DNA from: Geotrypetes seraphini
Taxonomy: Eukaryota > Chordata > Amphibia > Gymnophiona > Dermophiidae
Direction: 5' to 3'
Assembly: GCF_902459505.1 (NCBI RefSeq)
Contig: NC_047095.1
Coordinates: forward strand, 119,227,380 to 119,291,379
Length of the DNA stretch: 64,000 nt
The notes below the pieces were generated by a model, which was not told where the DNA came from, did no database searches, and was given only the letters and a program-made list of their open reading frames with translations. Positions 21,701 through 32,800 of the stretch are shown here, piece by piece (within the stretch, counting starts at the first letter, position 1; each line of letters begins with the position of its first letter). A program made the position numbers and the translations under genes.

Positions 21701-24447
21701 TGTTAAAATACTGCTCCAGCAAGCATAGAAATTCTATGAGCGTGGGAGCATTTGGCAATCCAGGCTACGGTAGAAACCGCTACCATGGCGGTATGGCACT
21801 TGTATGCTTTACTGATATGTACTGTGACACTCATTGATGTTTTGTTATTATTCTTTGTTTCATGTAACTTTTACTTTTTTTTTTTTTTAACTCATTACAA
21901 TTTCATGGGGGGGGGGAAGGTGGGGGGAACTGGTGATCTAGCAGAAGAAATTGTTCAGTGTAAAACTTCCCTGCATCTCTATTTGGAGACAGCATTTATA
22001 CAACTGAAGGATAAGCTACATTGTGAGCCCAAAAAGTGTAGTTACTTACCTGTAATGTAGGTTCTCCGTGGACAGCAGGATAGTCAGCCACACAACAGTC
22101 ATCCTTATGTGGCTGACTCATCCTGCTTGTCCTAGGAGAAAAATCAGATACCCGTTATGGACAGCATGCTACAAAACAGGTCAAAAATCAAACGATCTTG
22201 GGGAACTTCCAACCAGAGATTGGAGACATGCATTTTGGATGACATTTCGAAACTTCCAGTTTCAGATTCAACTGGTAAAAGCTGATAGAAGGCCAATAAC
22301 CCTTCAAATAGTTTGAACATTGCTATTGAAGAACTGGTCCTATGAAAACCATTTACGGCCCCCAAGATTTAAAAATGTGCTATTCAGTCTACAATTAAGT
22401 TTCTCTTAAGCCAATGATTTGATATTTGACCACTTTGTAGAGGTTATGCTGACCATAGCAGGGGTCTGGGTTTTAGTTTTGCTTCAATAGGAAATTCAGT
22501 ACAATCCATGCAACTAAACAATATACCCTGTCCTTCTTCCCCCCCCCCAAAAAAAAATCTCCCTCACTTCTCACCCTATCCTCCCCAGCCAGCATTTCTC
22601 ACTCATCCCACATCCCCAATCTATCCTGTGTACCTTGGACGCTGGTGGGAAGGTTACCTTTCACTACTGCATTTTGTCCTGAGGAAGTGACACCTAGGGA
22701 GGAACCATAGAGGGAAGCCTGAAAAGCCCACCCTGGCTGCCAAAAGATGTTGCCAGCAATTATTTGTGCTACAGAGAAGTGCTGATCTGATTGGGCAGTG
22801 GAAGAGGGAGTTTGGTAATTCTGCATCCCTGGAGAACTCTACACAGAAGTATAATTGATACCTTCCCTTGTCTCCTGGTGCTGTCTTGCTTGTCCTGTGT
22901 CTCCAAAACTTACTCTGATTTGGTTGACAGCCCTCAAATGCTGCTACAGTTCCCCCCCGACACAAGAAATGAATCGGGAGGATGGGTTTTAGCATTTGAC
23001 ATCATGCCATTGCTGAGTAACATTCTGATAGGGGAGAGATCCAGAATACTGCAGCCAAACTGATTTTTGCTAAACGCAAATTTGATCATGTCTCCCCCTT
23101 ACTTACCAAGCTTCACTGGCTCCCTGTACTTTCCAGAATTCACTTCAAATGCTCCTGTCTAGCTTTCAAGATAATTCATGGCATCCTTCCGCCACTAATC
23201 CCTCTATCCTTCCTCGCCCAAACGCCTGCTACCACCAGATCCGCCCACAGACATAAACTATCCTTCCCCTCTCTACGTGGCATCCCCCACGCAGGCAAAC
23301 TGGGAAGATCCCTCCTCTCCAAAATCACGGGCCTTTGGAACGATCTCACTATCCCGCTGCGAAACCTGGGCTCCCTCCAGCTGTTCCGGAAACAACTGAA
23401 AACCTGGCTTTTCTCTAATATATAACATCTCCTTCCTACTTCCCCCTTTTCATATGCCCTTGTAAACTCTCTCTCCCCTCTTCTTGTATTTTTAAGCTTT
23501 GTAAACCGTGTCGAGCTCCGCTTGCGTGGAGATGATGCGGTATATAAACTTAAGGCTTAGTTTAGTTTAGTTTAGTTTAGAGAGATGCAGAACATAAGGC
23601 CAGGGTAGGAAATGAGATGGGAGAACAGGAAAAGGGGAGATACTGGACTATATGCATAAGGCCTTCAGTTGTGTGCCCCCCCCCCCCCCTCCAGGCAGGG
23701 CCATGTTTACCTAGGACAGTGGTTCCCAACCTGGAGGACCACCAGTCAGTTGGGTTTTTGGGATAATGAATATGCATAGAGCAGATTTGCACGCCTGTCA
23801 CCTCCATTATATGCAAAGCTCATGCATATTCTTCAGGACTATCCTGAAAACCTGACTAGCTGGTGGTCCACCAGGACAGGGTTAGGTACCACTGACCTAG
23901 TATGTTGGATGCCCTTGAACAAGCTCTGTACAAAGTCATACTTTTCCCACAACCGTGCATGCTGGCAGAACATAAAAACTTTATTTTTCTTTTATAGTAC
24001 TTTGAGTACAGTTCCCTGAACGAGATACGGCACAACGTCAAGAATGAGCTGTGTCTCAGTGTGGCACATCCTCTTGTGGAACGTCCTATCTTTACGTTCC
24101 AGGCCTGTGTTGTCCAGGACGGGGAAAGAAATGTACCGCCACATCAAGCATTTTCCTATGATAAGGTATGTGATGTGTCGCCTCGCATTGTAAATTACAA
24201 GACTGGGACAGATGGCCTTGCTCAAGGTCAGTCACTAGCTCAGCTGGGGCTTAGAACTTAATGGTTCCCCCCCATGGCTGTGATGTCTTCATCTGCTGAT
24301 CTTTATTTGTCTCTTTAGGACGGTCTGATTCGGAGTCAGAAATTCGACCTGTGTCTTCAGGCTGGGCGCTACGCCCTGTTTCTGGCTTCCTGTTTCTCGG
24401 AAGAATACACACAGGTCTGGGTCTTCATCCCTGTGCTGCTCAAGTGA
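15773..24447 (+). CDS. GALNT6-like: GALNT6-like copy 1, complete, with altered active-site and lectin residues
   Basis: Ten coding exons: 15773-16233, 18187-18359, 18943-19092, 19330-19564, 19640-19757, 19873-20073, 20354-20485, 21190-21291, 23998-24165, 24319-24447; 622 residues, TGA stop, all borders GT-AG. The start is 10 nt or less inside its exon, in GGCCATG. Order: short cytosolic tail, one membrane anchor (residues ~8-23), stem, GT27 catalytic domain with DAH (259-261) and WGGEN (369-373), then a lectin domain ending in QVW (612-614). Unlike its neighbours, the AGG of the donor site reads AGV (V347), the catalytic-loop VGHxxR reads VGHIYH (H400), and the lectin alpha CLD reads CLN (N501). 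The frame is intact, so it may be a changed or inactive enzyme rather than an old pseudogene. Intron 7 holds a LINE fragment; intron 8 holds element D, a LINE and a MITE. Confidence 0.9.
17818..18026 (-). mobile_element. tRNA-derived CORE-type SINE, intron 1 of copy 1
   Basis: Minus-strand SINE with the GGGCAAGTCACTTAA core. Orthologous copies sit in the same intron of copy 2 (38925-39135) and copy 3 (58370-58585), so it predates the array. Confidence 0.75.
18668..18825. mobile_element. hAT MITE (family A), intron 2 of copy 1
   Basis: Palindromic, starts CAGGGGTCTCAAAGTCCCTC. Flanking intron text AGAGTTGCCCATGTCTGG occurs on both sides (near 18643 and 18822), so a local duplication accompanies it. 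Copies 2 and 3 have different MITEs in this intron. Confidence 0.75.
20605..21043 (+). mobile_element. CR1/L2-like LINE 3' fragment, intron 7 of copy 1
   Basis: Same family as 6120-6935 (AGGCCTCTTCTCCCTTGAAA, GACCCAGCAGCAGAAATTCT). Copies 0, 2 and 3 lack it, so it was inserted after duplication. Confidence 0.8.
22035..22139 (-). mobile_element. Element D, intron 8 of copy 1
   Basis: Inverse orientation of the copy at 8446-8560, inserted into an A-run that is uninterrupted in the other copies. Its splice-like ends face the opposite strand to the gene. Confidence 0.8.
23047..23580 (+). mobile_element. Young L2-type LINE 3' end, intron 8 of copy 1
   Basis: Reads openly as the C-terminus of a LINE reverse transcriptase ([41 protein letters not shown], stop) followed by a 3' UTR and a TTTAG repeat tail. 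A 12-bp target duplication AGAGAT(C/G)CAGAA flanks it (23035-23046 and 23581-23592). Absent from the other copies. Confidence 0.85.
23716..23896. mobile_element. hAT-type foldback MITE (family B), intron 8 of copy 1
   Basis: Orthologue of the element at 2879-3040, starting CAGTGGTTCCCAACC and ending in GGTACCACTG. Confidence 0.75.
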
Positions 24448-24676
24448 AGAGGCCAATGTCCTGGAAAACCTGCTGCATGTTTCTCTACAGTCTCTAGAAC
24501 AGACTAGTTTAGTTTAAACAATTTTTTACCTGCCAAATCATTGCCTGGGGCTGTCAAAGGGGATGGGGATGTAGTTGAAGACCTTAATTTTAAATTGGTT
24601 TTTATTTCCTACCATGATGGCCTATTTTATATCCTGTAGCTAGGTTATGACTTTGTATCTCTTTGTATGTTAGTCT

Positions 24677-24682
24677 ATTAAA
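24677..24682 (+). terminator. Polyadenylation signal of copy 1 (variant)
   Basis: ATTAAA at the place where copies 0 and 2 have AATAAA, 230 bp after the stop. The common second-best signal, probably weaker. Confidence 0.65.
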
Positions 24683-25741
24683 GCATATTGAAAAGCGTAT
24701 TGAATCTGATCTACTTTCAGGTTTTTTGTTTCTCTTGAAAAGCGTCTTTCTAGAGCTTGTGTGAAAAGCCTTTTGGAGAAGGGAGTTCCTCTAACACAAA
24801 TTTGTGTGGAGTGTGTGAACCATGACAAAAGGTGTGACTAAATCTAGAAAAAAGTAACCCGACTCTACTAATGCCCAGCCAAAGATCATATTTTCAGTGA
24901 TAACCTTAAGATTTTCTAAAAGGAATAGTAAAGCACAGCTGTGTTTCTCAGGTAGAACTATAGCCTTACTTCAACTGAAGGCCCCACAGGCTAGTCACTT
25001 GCTGTAGATCAGTGTTTCCCATGTTGATCCTGGAGTTGCCCCCTTTCCAGTTGGGTTCAGAATATCCACAGTGACTAGGCATGATTTGTATGCCAACTCC
25101 ATTCCATGCATATTCATTAATTTCCTGTAACCCTAACTATAAGGGGTACTCCAGGACTTATTTGGGGGGGGGGGGGGGAGGGAAATGCTGCTCTGTATGG
25201 CCTAAACCAAAAACACCCAGACTGTTCCAACACCAGCCTGGCACCATTGAAGACTTTAACTATCAGATATGCCAATTTAAAACTGAGGGCTGGCTTACTC
25301 TATATAGTATTATTCAGAGATCATAGATTCACACTGCTTCCAAAAGAGTTATGATGAGTTTTGAATGGAAATAATAAAATTAGTTTGATTGAAATGAGAT
25401 TGCCTTCAGCTAGATTATCCAGAGGGGAGTAAAACATATGATAAATGGGTAATGAGGAAACCAGAAATCTAAAATGCAATTAAAATGGGGTAGATCAAAG
25501 GAGAACTGATACATCTGATGCCTCAGTAACACTCCCCCCATCTCTACCTCCTGGGCTAAGGGCAGCCATAGAATAAGTTACCACAATCTTCAGAAATTCC
25601 TTTATTTTTTAATATTCTAGGTGGGGCAATAACGTAGGCCCAACTGAAAATAGACTTCAGAATTTTAATTAAGGAAAACATGCCTTGACATGGAGCAAAT
25701 GTCCTTAATGAAGGGGGGTGGGGGGAAGATATAGTATAAGG

Positions 25742-25916
25742 CAGGGGTGTCCAATGTTGGTCCTCGAGGGCCGTAATCCAGTCGGGTTTTCAGGATTTCC
25801 CCAATGAATATGCATTGAAAGCAGTGCATGCACATAGATCTCATGCCTAGTCATTGGGGAAATCCTGAAAACCCGACTGGATTGCGGCCCTCGAGGACCG
25901 ACATTGGACACCCCTG
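25742..25916. mobile_element. hAT MITE (family A) with 8-bp target duplication
   Basis: Palindromic, CAGGGGTGTCCAATGTTGG at the left and the inverse at the right. Flanked by GTATAAGG (25734-25741 and 25917-25924). Confidence 0.9.
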
Positions 25917-26199
25917 GTATAAGGCATTATTGGCTGAGACAAAAAGCTGGTACACTAGAGGACTCATGTACTGCTATAAGAAGATCCTATTGTAGTCTTG
26001 AAGGCCACAGTCTGGATTAACTGGAACCACCTTCTTTTTTGAGGGCAAACCTTACACTATCAACAGTTGGAACAACATGGTTAAAGGTGGTAGATCACAA
26101 GTACCCCTGAAGCTATAAGCGGAGGGAAGAGGACAGGTAGTGCTATCATTTTAACAGTCCCTCCTTTTTACAACACGTTACTGCTCTCCCAAACTTGGA

Positions 26200-26622
26200 C
26201 TGCTACTCTGCTCCAATTAAGGGAAGAGATGCCCCGGGCCTAGACCGTTTTAAATCTAAATTTAAAATCATTTCTGTCCCGTGATCCCCCGTCATATGCA
26301 CAATGGAGATCCCTAATGATAGTGCACGCAACACTGGAGAGACGCATGGTGGGAGACTTGACTCTTGGCCTGGGTCGCAAATTTTGTCAGGTGTGGGAGC
26401 ACTTCTGGCAGGACCTCACACCGCGTGCTCGCAGTAGACTTTTGAATCTTTAAGATTTTATTCCCACTCTCAGCTGTTGGACTGGTCATGGATTCTTGGG
26501 GAGGGGAGGGGGGGATGGGAGGGGAACTGATTATATTGTTGAAAATGTTATTTCCTGAATGGTACTACTGTTTGTATTTGCTTCTTACTGCTGGAATAAT
26601 AAAAATCATTTCTGTTCAAGGA
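26200..26622 (+). mobile_element. Tx1/L1-like LINE 3' end
   Basis: Ends in AATAATAAAAATCATTTCTG, matching the 3' end of the antisense element at 9159, and has a degenerate C-terminal reading. Short, 5'-truncated and broken. Confidence 0.6.
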
Positions 26623-26649
26623 TGCTTATGTCTCGTAACCGTCCTATTA

Positions 26650-26926
26650 AGGATGCACAGTACAGTGTACCCCTGTGAATTCATGGTTTGCAAACTCAAG
26701 TCATTCGCGGTATTTTCTGACTACCTCTTCTGGTCAGAAAATCCAGGGAATGAGTCTGAATCGGCCTTCTGGACAGCAGATTCCTCTCTTCCCCCCCCTC
26801 CCCCAAGAGCATACCAGGTATGATTTACTGCACCTGCTGGCGCCCCACATGCCCTGTCTTACAGACTCAAAAACGCACTTGTGGGTGAACGGAACCCCTG
26901 TGAATTTCAGGGGAGTACTGCATTGA
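26650..26926. mobile_element. Probable Tc1/mariner-pogo-like nonautonomous element
   Basis: Left end AGTACAGTGTACCCCTGTGA and right end GAATTTCAGGGGAGTACTGC are imperfect inverted repeats built on CAGTAC..CCCCTG, as in pogo/Tigger relatives. No transposase reading was seen. The right boundary is approximate. Confidence 0.45.
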
Positions 26927-26929
26927 TAT

Positions 26930-27160
26930 CCCCTAATCGATGACAGGTTCCCCCCTCCCATATGTATAGCCCTTCTTTGTTTTTCTTTCCTTTAATGCAG
27001 TTCTTTCCCTTTTCCCACCGTTCCTATATGTCTGTCTTATTTGTTTACTAGTCTTATCTTGTATATGAAATATATTTTATGTATTGCCCCTGTTTTTATT
27101 GTGCTCAGCTTAGAAGCTTGAATAAGTGGAATAACAAATTTTAAATAAACTTGGAGATAT
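26930..27160 (+). mobile_element. LINE 3' tail
   Basis: 3' end with TTATTGTGCTCAGCTTAGAA and ATTTTAAATAAACTT, similar to the LINE tail at 32700-32795. No coding part recognised. Confidence 0.4.
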
Positions 27161-27429
27161 ATTATGTGGGCAAGGCATAATGGAAAAAAGCTTGCGTTGG
27201 ACAAATGAAGAGACCCCTAGTGGCAGGGGAAGAAAAGTAGAAAGCCTTAGTCTGTAGAGAACGTGGGCAGGGTTCAGGGGTCGGGATTTAGCAACGTCTT
27301 CCACATGGGTTTAGTGACTACAAATATAGGCCCCCCTTTTATCAAGCTGGGGGCAGGGGGGAGTTTATTGCCAGCAGCTGTGGTTAAAGTTCAGACCCAG
27401 CCTGTTTAGATTGCTGTCGTTTGGAAGAA

Positions 27430-27645
27430 GGGATATCGGTCTCGCGGTCGGTGCGGTTCAGATGGGAGGGAGAGATGGAAGGGTCAGCGGGGGTTTGGCT
27501 TGGCAGCAGGGGGGATGGGAGGGAAGGAAGGAAGGATGGAAAGGCATAAGGGGAAGGGTGAGAAGAGAAGAAAGATGCTGCACAGGTGGGGGAGAGAAAG
27601 GAAAGAGGAAGAATTGGGGTGGAGGAGAGGAAGGGAGATATGATC
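27430..27645 (+). repeat. Purine-rich tract
   Basis: About 200 bp almost entirely G and A on the + strand (GGAAGGAAGGAAGG). Open frames in it are compositional. A pyrimidine-rich counterpart lies at 28290-28720. Confidence 0.6.
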
Positions 27646-27984
27646 ATTGTACCCTAAAAAGACCTAGTGTGTTTTTGGGCCCAAAATTAATATGACAGTG
27701 CCTTATTCTCAGGGAAACACGGTAATATAGAAATAGTGGGTAATAATTCAGCAACACCTAAGTGCTTCCCCCCCACCCCTTAACTTGTCTGGTGGCTCTA
27801 GAAAGAGATTTGGTCATCTTTTTTCGTAGAAAGGCCCAATTTATTCATCCAGAAAAGGGAAGTGGTCTGGGGCGGAGCGAAAATGGCAAAAGTTTCAGTA
27901 GTGAAATTCAGCTGCTGAATGGAAGACTGATCCGTTGAAGTATCAGTAGTCTGGTGCTGCCCGATTCAGGAAAAAACTTCAATT

Positions 27985-28255
27985 TGATTTTCCTGCCCAA
28001 GTGGGTGATTTCTTCAAACATCCTGGTGGGTTTATTTTATAGCCTCTTCACCCCCTTTGCCCTCTCCTACCCACACTGGCGCTGTGGTGTAAACAAAATA
28101 AACAAGACTTTTCCCCTCTCTGTTAAATCCTAGCTCACGTTCGCAGTCTAACACCAGCTCTGGCAGGATACACATTTCAAATCTGACATATTGTAATCGC
28201 AAAACAGAAAATAAAATTATTTTTCTACCTTTTTGTTGGTCCCAGGCTCTGGTTG
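27985..28255. other. Duplicated unit sequence upstream of copy 2
   Basis: Matches 8875-9140 joined to 12350 and 48650-48915. This shows the uninterrupted state of the site where the antisense LINE entered in the previous unit (TTGGTCCCAGGCTCTGG). Confidence 0.65.
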
Positions 28256-28289
28256 TCTTCTGATAACTCGTTTGCCAGGGTCTCTTGCC

Positions 28290-28720
28290 CATTTGTCGTT
28301 TTCTTCTTTTCCAGCGCTAACCATCCATCTCCATCCTCTCCTTCCCTCCCCCAGAGGTCTGGCATCTTTCTTTTTTTCTGTCTCCATCCCCGCAGCTGAA
28401 GTGATGGACCCCCACCATCCCTAGATCCAGCATCTCTCCTTTTTCCTTTTTTTTCTGTCTCCATCCCTGCAGCTGAAGTAATGGACCCCACCATCCCTAG
28501 ATCCACCATCTCTCCTTTTCTCAACTACCCTTTCATCCAGCATCTCCCTCCTTCCCCACCACCCTAGGGTTCACCATCTCTCCCTTTTTCTTCCCAACTA
28601 CCCTCCTATCTAGTATCTCTATCCTCCCTCCTCTACACCATCCCTTTCTGTTCCTTCCCTCCCTAAATCCCATTGGCCACCATCTCCTCTGTTTTTAGAC
28701 CCATTATTCCTCCCTCCCCC
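28290..28720. repeat. Pyrimidine-rich segment with ~70-bp repeats
   Basis: CT-rich with repeated TCTGTCTCCATCCC and CCCTAGATCCA phrases (near 28378, 28427, 28457 and 28496). No gene. Similar in composition, on the opposite strand, to 52250-53400. Confidence 0.55.
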
Positions 28721-28729
28721 GGTACCTTT

Positions 28730-29760
28730 TTTAATTCCAGCGGTCCAGGATTAAAAGGATAAAATCATGATTGATAAGTTGAACAAGGCCGACCCCTTTC
28801 ACTTTGGTGCCTTAATCCAAAAAGGAAGCCACCGATAATCTTGAGTTTGATATTTCTGTGGGAGTCCTAGAACAGTATTCCAGTACTCCGGACAGAAGTG
28901 AAAAATTTGTTTCTTTCACAATCAAATAACGACCCCCAAACCTGGGAATAATAGGTAAAAAGCATCTGCCAAATACTGTTCTGAACTCTCCTGCACAACT
29001 GTACTTGGTAAGAAATGTTTTGACAAAACTACAAGTGGCATTTTACCTTTTCATATTTATTCACCCTCTAAATCGCACCAATCATGCCCCTGAAAAAAAG
29101 CAAGAGCACATTAACACTCCTAGCAACACAAACAAACTTACTCTACAAGACAAAACTAAAGGCAAAACAATAGGCAAGCTGGCACAAGTAAAGCAAAATG
29201 CAGCACGGAGCATCATTCAAGTAACTGGGGTAGGAGGGGGCGGAGACAGGTAACAAAAGTTTTTCTTCCCCCCTTGCAACTTAGATGCATTCTACAAAAA
29301 AAAGTGCATTAAAAAGAAAAGCAAATAGTGACAGAGAAACGAGAGAAGGCTTTTTACAGCACTTACACAGACATAACCCAGCTAGGGAGATCGGCGGGGA
29401 TGTGGCTCAGTCCCAGGTGGCAGCAGTTCACCAGCGGCTCGGTGCCAGAGCAGCCGGGAAGGAGGTGACAGCAACAATGCAGCCGAGCAGCACTTGGAGA
29501 ACCGTGGTGGACAATAGGAGGCCAGGGGGAAGCCGGGGGACACTGCAAAGAGTGCCTAAATGCTGCAGCACTTCCAATTGATCCACTCCCCAAAAGCAGG
29601 AGCGGCAGTGGATGGCCAGCAAGAGGCAGCGCTGTCGCTCCTGCTTTAGGAGACCTGACGGGAGGAGGGTTGGTCACCAAATCGGCCAGGCTGACTTTTT
29701 AAAAACATGAATAGATTCGAATTGGAAATCGGGCAGCACTTGTAATTTGCCATGCACTCA
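28730..29760. other. Unrecognised sequence specific to the copy 1-copy 2 interval
   Basis: No homologue in the other units of the window. Short open frames have no recognisable domain. It borders the ~80-bp array on its left. Confidence 0.4.
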
Positions 29761-29764
29761 CATT

Positions 29765-31005
29765 GATTGTCTTTTACACTCTTTATACCAGAGGGTGCCA
29801 TTGCCACCTTATTCGCAATAGCTTTTCCTTTGCCATGCACTCACATAGTCCTTTTGTGCTGTTTCCACCAGAGGGCACCATTGACGCCTTATCTGCAATA
29901 GCTTTTCCTTTGCCATGCACTCATAGTACTTTTGCCTTTCCACCAGAGGGTGCCATTGCCGCCTTATCTGCAACAGCTTTTCCTTTGCCATGCATTCACA
30001 TTGTCCTTTTGAGCTGTTTCCAACAGAGGGCACCACTGCTGCTTTATTTGCAATAACTTTTCCTTTGCCATGCACTCACATTGATTCTTTTGCACTGTTT
30101 CCACCAGAGGGCGCCATTGCCACCTTATTTGCAATAGCTTTTCCTTTGCCATGCATTCACATTGTCCTTTTGTGCTGTTTCCAGCAGAGGGCGCCATTGC
30201 CGCCTTATTTACAATATCTTTTCCTTTGCCATACACTCACATTGATTGTCCTTTGCTTTCTCCACCAGAGGGCACCATTGCCGCTTCGCAATAGCTTTTC
30301 CTTTGCCATGCACTCACATAGTCATTATGTGCTGTTTCCACCAGAGGGTGCTATTGCCACCTTATTTGCAATAGCTTTTTGTTTGCCATGCACTTACATT
30401 GTCCTTTTGCACTTTTTCCACCAGAGGGCGCCATTGCCGCCTTACTCGCAATAGCTTTTCCTTTGCCATGCACTCACATAGTCATTTTGTGCTCTTTCCA
30501 CCAGAGGGTGCCATTGCCGCCTTATTAGCAATAGCTTTTCCTTTGCCATGCACTCACATTGATTGTCCTTTTGCCTGTTTCCACCAGAGGGCGCCATTGC
30601 CACCTTACTCGCAATAGCTTTTCCTTTGCTATGCACTTACATTGTCCTTTTGCACTTTTTCCACCAGAGGGCGCCATTGCCGCGTCGCAATAGCTTTTCC
30701 TTTGCCATGCACTTACATTTTTCTTTTGCGCTCTTTCCACCAGATGGTGCCATTTTGCCATCTTATTTTGAATAGCTTTTCCTTTGCCATGCAGTTACAT
30801 TGTCCTTTTGCGCTCTTTCCACCAAAGAGCGCCATTGCCGCTTTATTTTGGAATAGCTTTTTCTTTGCCATGCACTTACATTGTCCTTTTGCGCTTTTTC
30901 CAGCAGATGGCGCCATTGCCCTCTTATTTGCATTAGCTTTTCCTTTGCTTATGCAAAAACATTGATTGTCCTTTTGTGCTCTTTCCACCAGATGGACACC
31001 AAAAA
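29765..31005 (+). repeat. Array of sixteen ~80-bp units with CTCF-type cores
   Basis: Units share TTGCAATAGCTTTTCCTTTG, CATGCACTCACAT and a CCACCAGAGGGCGCCATTG core; spacing is 75-85 bp. Against the degenerate CTCF core CCASYAGRKGGCRS, eight cores match perfectly (starts 29865, 30101, 30181, 30262, 30418, 30581, 30661, 30900), five differ at one base (29940, 30020, 30338, 30498, 30737) and three are worse (29785, 30819, 30985). All point the same way. The unit length is not a multiple of three and open frames on both strands are by-products, so it is not coding. Binding is inferred from the motif alone. Confidence 0.85.
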
Positions 31006-31164
31006 AACCAAACAAAACTGCCCAAAATACTAATATAACAGAGAAAAAACGATTGGCAAAACACTTCAAATACCCTCAAAGAACCAGTGCCATCGACTAA
31101 CTGTTTTTATATATTAAATCATTTTTATTGAACATGAGAAAATACAAATAATATGAAGACTGGT

Positions 31165-31200
31165 TATACCTATATATATATATATATATATATAATTATA
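31165..31200. repeat. (TA)n microsatellite
   Basis: Alternating TA run of about 23 bp within AT-rich sequence near a short LINE-like tail (TTTTTATTGAA). Confidence 0.8.
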
Positions 31201-31549
31201 TAAATAAACAATCAACAATAAATTGAAACAATTCAAACTTACAAACTCATTGATCACCATCCACCCCACGTGCTGCAAGAAGAATTTGGAGATAGCAGAG
31301 TCCTCCAGCTGTGGCTGGTATTCTGGATACACAAAGAGAGAGCTGGCATTAAGTCCCTGCCTATGAGAATTAAGCAGAGAGGGGGGGAGTGTATGTTGTC
31401 ACTTACGGGAAGGGCTGAGTCTTATCAATCTGCATGTCCTCTAGGGCTTGGGGCAGGGGCTCAAACATGAACACCAGCAACCAGTCAAAGGTTCCACAGG
31501 CATGACTCGAGGGCTTGGGGACAGGACGTTGAAACTGGAAGCTGTGCAG

Positions 31550-31819
31550 GTTGGGAAATTTCATGGCGACACCAGGAAGTATTTCTTCACAGAGAGAGTG
31601 GTTGACCATTGGAACAAGCTCCCAGAGCAGGTGATCATGGCCAACAGCGTGCCTGATTTCAAGAATAAGTGGGATGGCCACGTCGGATCTCTACGAGGGA
31701 AGTGTAAAGGTATCGCCACCTGAGTGTGATCTCTAGGAGGGTAGTTAGGGAGGGTTAATAGAGTGGGCAGACTTGATGGGCTATAGCCCTTTTCTGCCGT
31801 CATTTTCTATGTTTCTATG
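31550..31819 (+). mobile_element. LINE 3' end inserted in the inverted exon 4
   Basis: Encodes the C-terminal motif of Jockey-type LINEs (RKYFFTERVVDHWNKLPEQV, SVPDFKNKW) and ends in CTTTTCTGCCGTCATTTTCT followed by ATGTTTCTATG. The same 3' end recurs at 33585-33702, 40470-40545 and 60110-60180. Confidence 0.8.
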
Positions 31820-32365
31820 AAGGCAACGTCAGGACTCACAACAAGGGTGTCGTCCAAAGCGATCCGCTCCAGAAGTGGTTCCAACCACTCTGGCCAGCAC
31901 TCGCCTACAGGTGAGAGGAGACGTAGGTACCCTTGAAGTCTAAAATGGGAGGGGGGGGGGGAAGACTACCAAGTACCAGGACACCTCTTGAGATGTTATC
32001 ACACATGCTGTTGAATGCCTAATCCACCACCACTAAGTCACCTCCAAGTGTAGTGTCCCGTTTCCTTCACCAAATGCTCCCCTCCTGGTTCCAGTTATTC
32101 CTTTGTCCCCTCAAACCAGTTTCACCTCCGGTGGGCCCTCTACTACTCACAAGGGGCATCCAGGAACACCAGTACATCTGCTTTGGCCTGCTCAGCTCCC
32201 AGCAACCTGGCACTTACCAGCCCCTTCCTCACTGGCTGCCGTAAGAGCCTCACCAATGGCAGCCGTCTCAAATACCTATCCAGTGATTTCTTCAAGTTCT
32301 CTGTAGCCAGGAGAAACAAGAGCCCCCATCCCCCACCAAAACCTTCATTAGAACCAATACATAGC

Positions 32366-32800
32366 AACCTTACGATCTGCAGACCACAATTTGTTTGGAG
32401 TTCCCTCCCTAAGAGTCATAAATACTCGAAGAAACGAAATATTCACAATTTATACAGCAATGGAACACTCTACCCTCATCTTAGAGAAGAACAAAAGCTC
32501 TATCACTTTAAGAGCAGAGCAGCTTAAAGTCTTTTATTTAAAGATGCTTTCTACACTTAAGTATCAAATGTATGATACTTTTTTTTAGAGAAAAATACAG
32601 CTCTGGACACATTAGAGATTCCCCCTGTCAGCCCTTTATGTGATTCCCTAGTCTACTTGTTCAATCCCTTTCCCTGTTGTATCATGTTGGTCCCTGTACG
32701 GTTTGATATGTTTTCTTATTTTGTAACAATGTGCCCCGTTTTAAATTATACAAATCTTAGAAGTATTATAAGCGATACAATGAAATTTTAAATAAACCTA
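32366..32800 (+). mobile_element. LINE 3' end inserted in the inverted intron 2
   Basis: Short LINE C-terminal reading (SLPKS, FRA-like), then an AT-rich tail ending in TTTTAAATAAACCTAGG. It splits intron 2 sequence of the inverted fragment. Confidence 0.55.

Noticed and set aside
29765-31005. CRISPR-like array
   Set aside because: Vertebrate context. Units are similar along their whole length without unique spacers; the same holds for the 105-bp array at 50411.
29763-31069. Several overlapping open frames on both strands with repeated peptides
   Set aside because: They are by-products of the ~80-bp array. Unit length varies between 75 and 85 bp, so no frame is kept.
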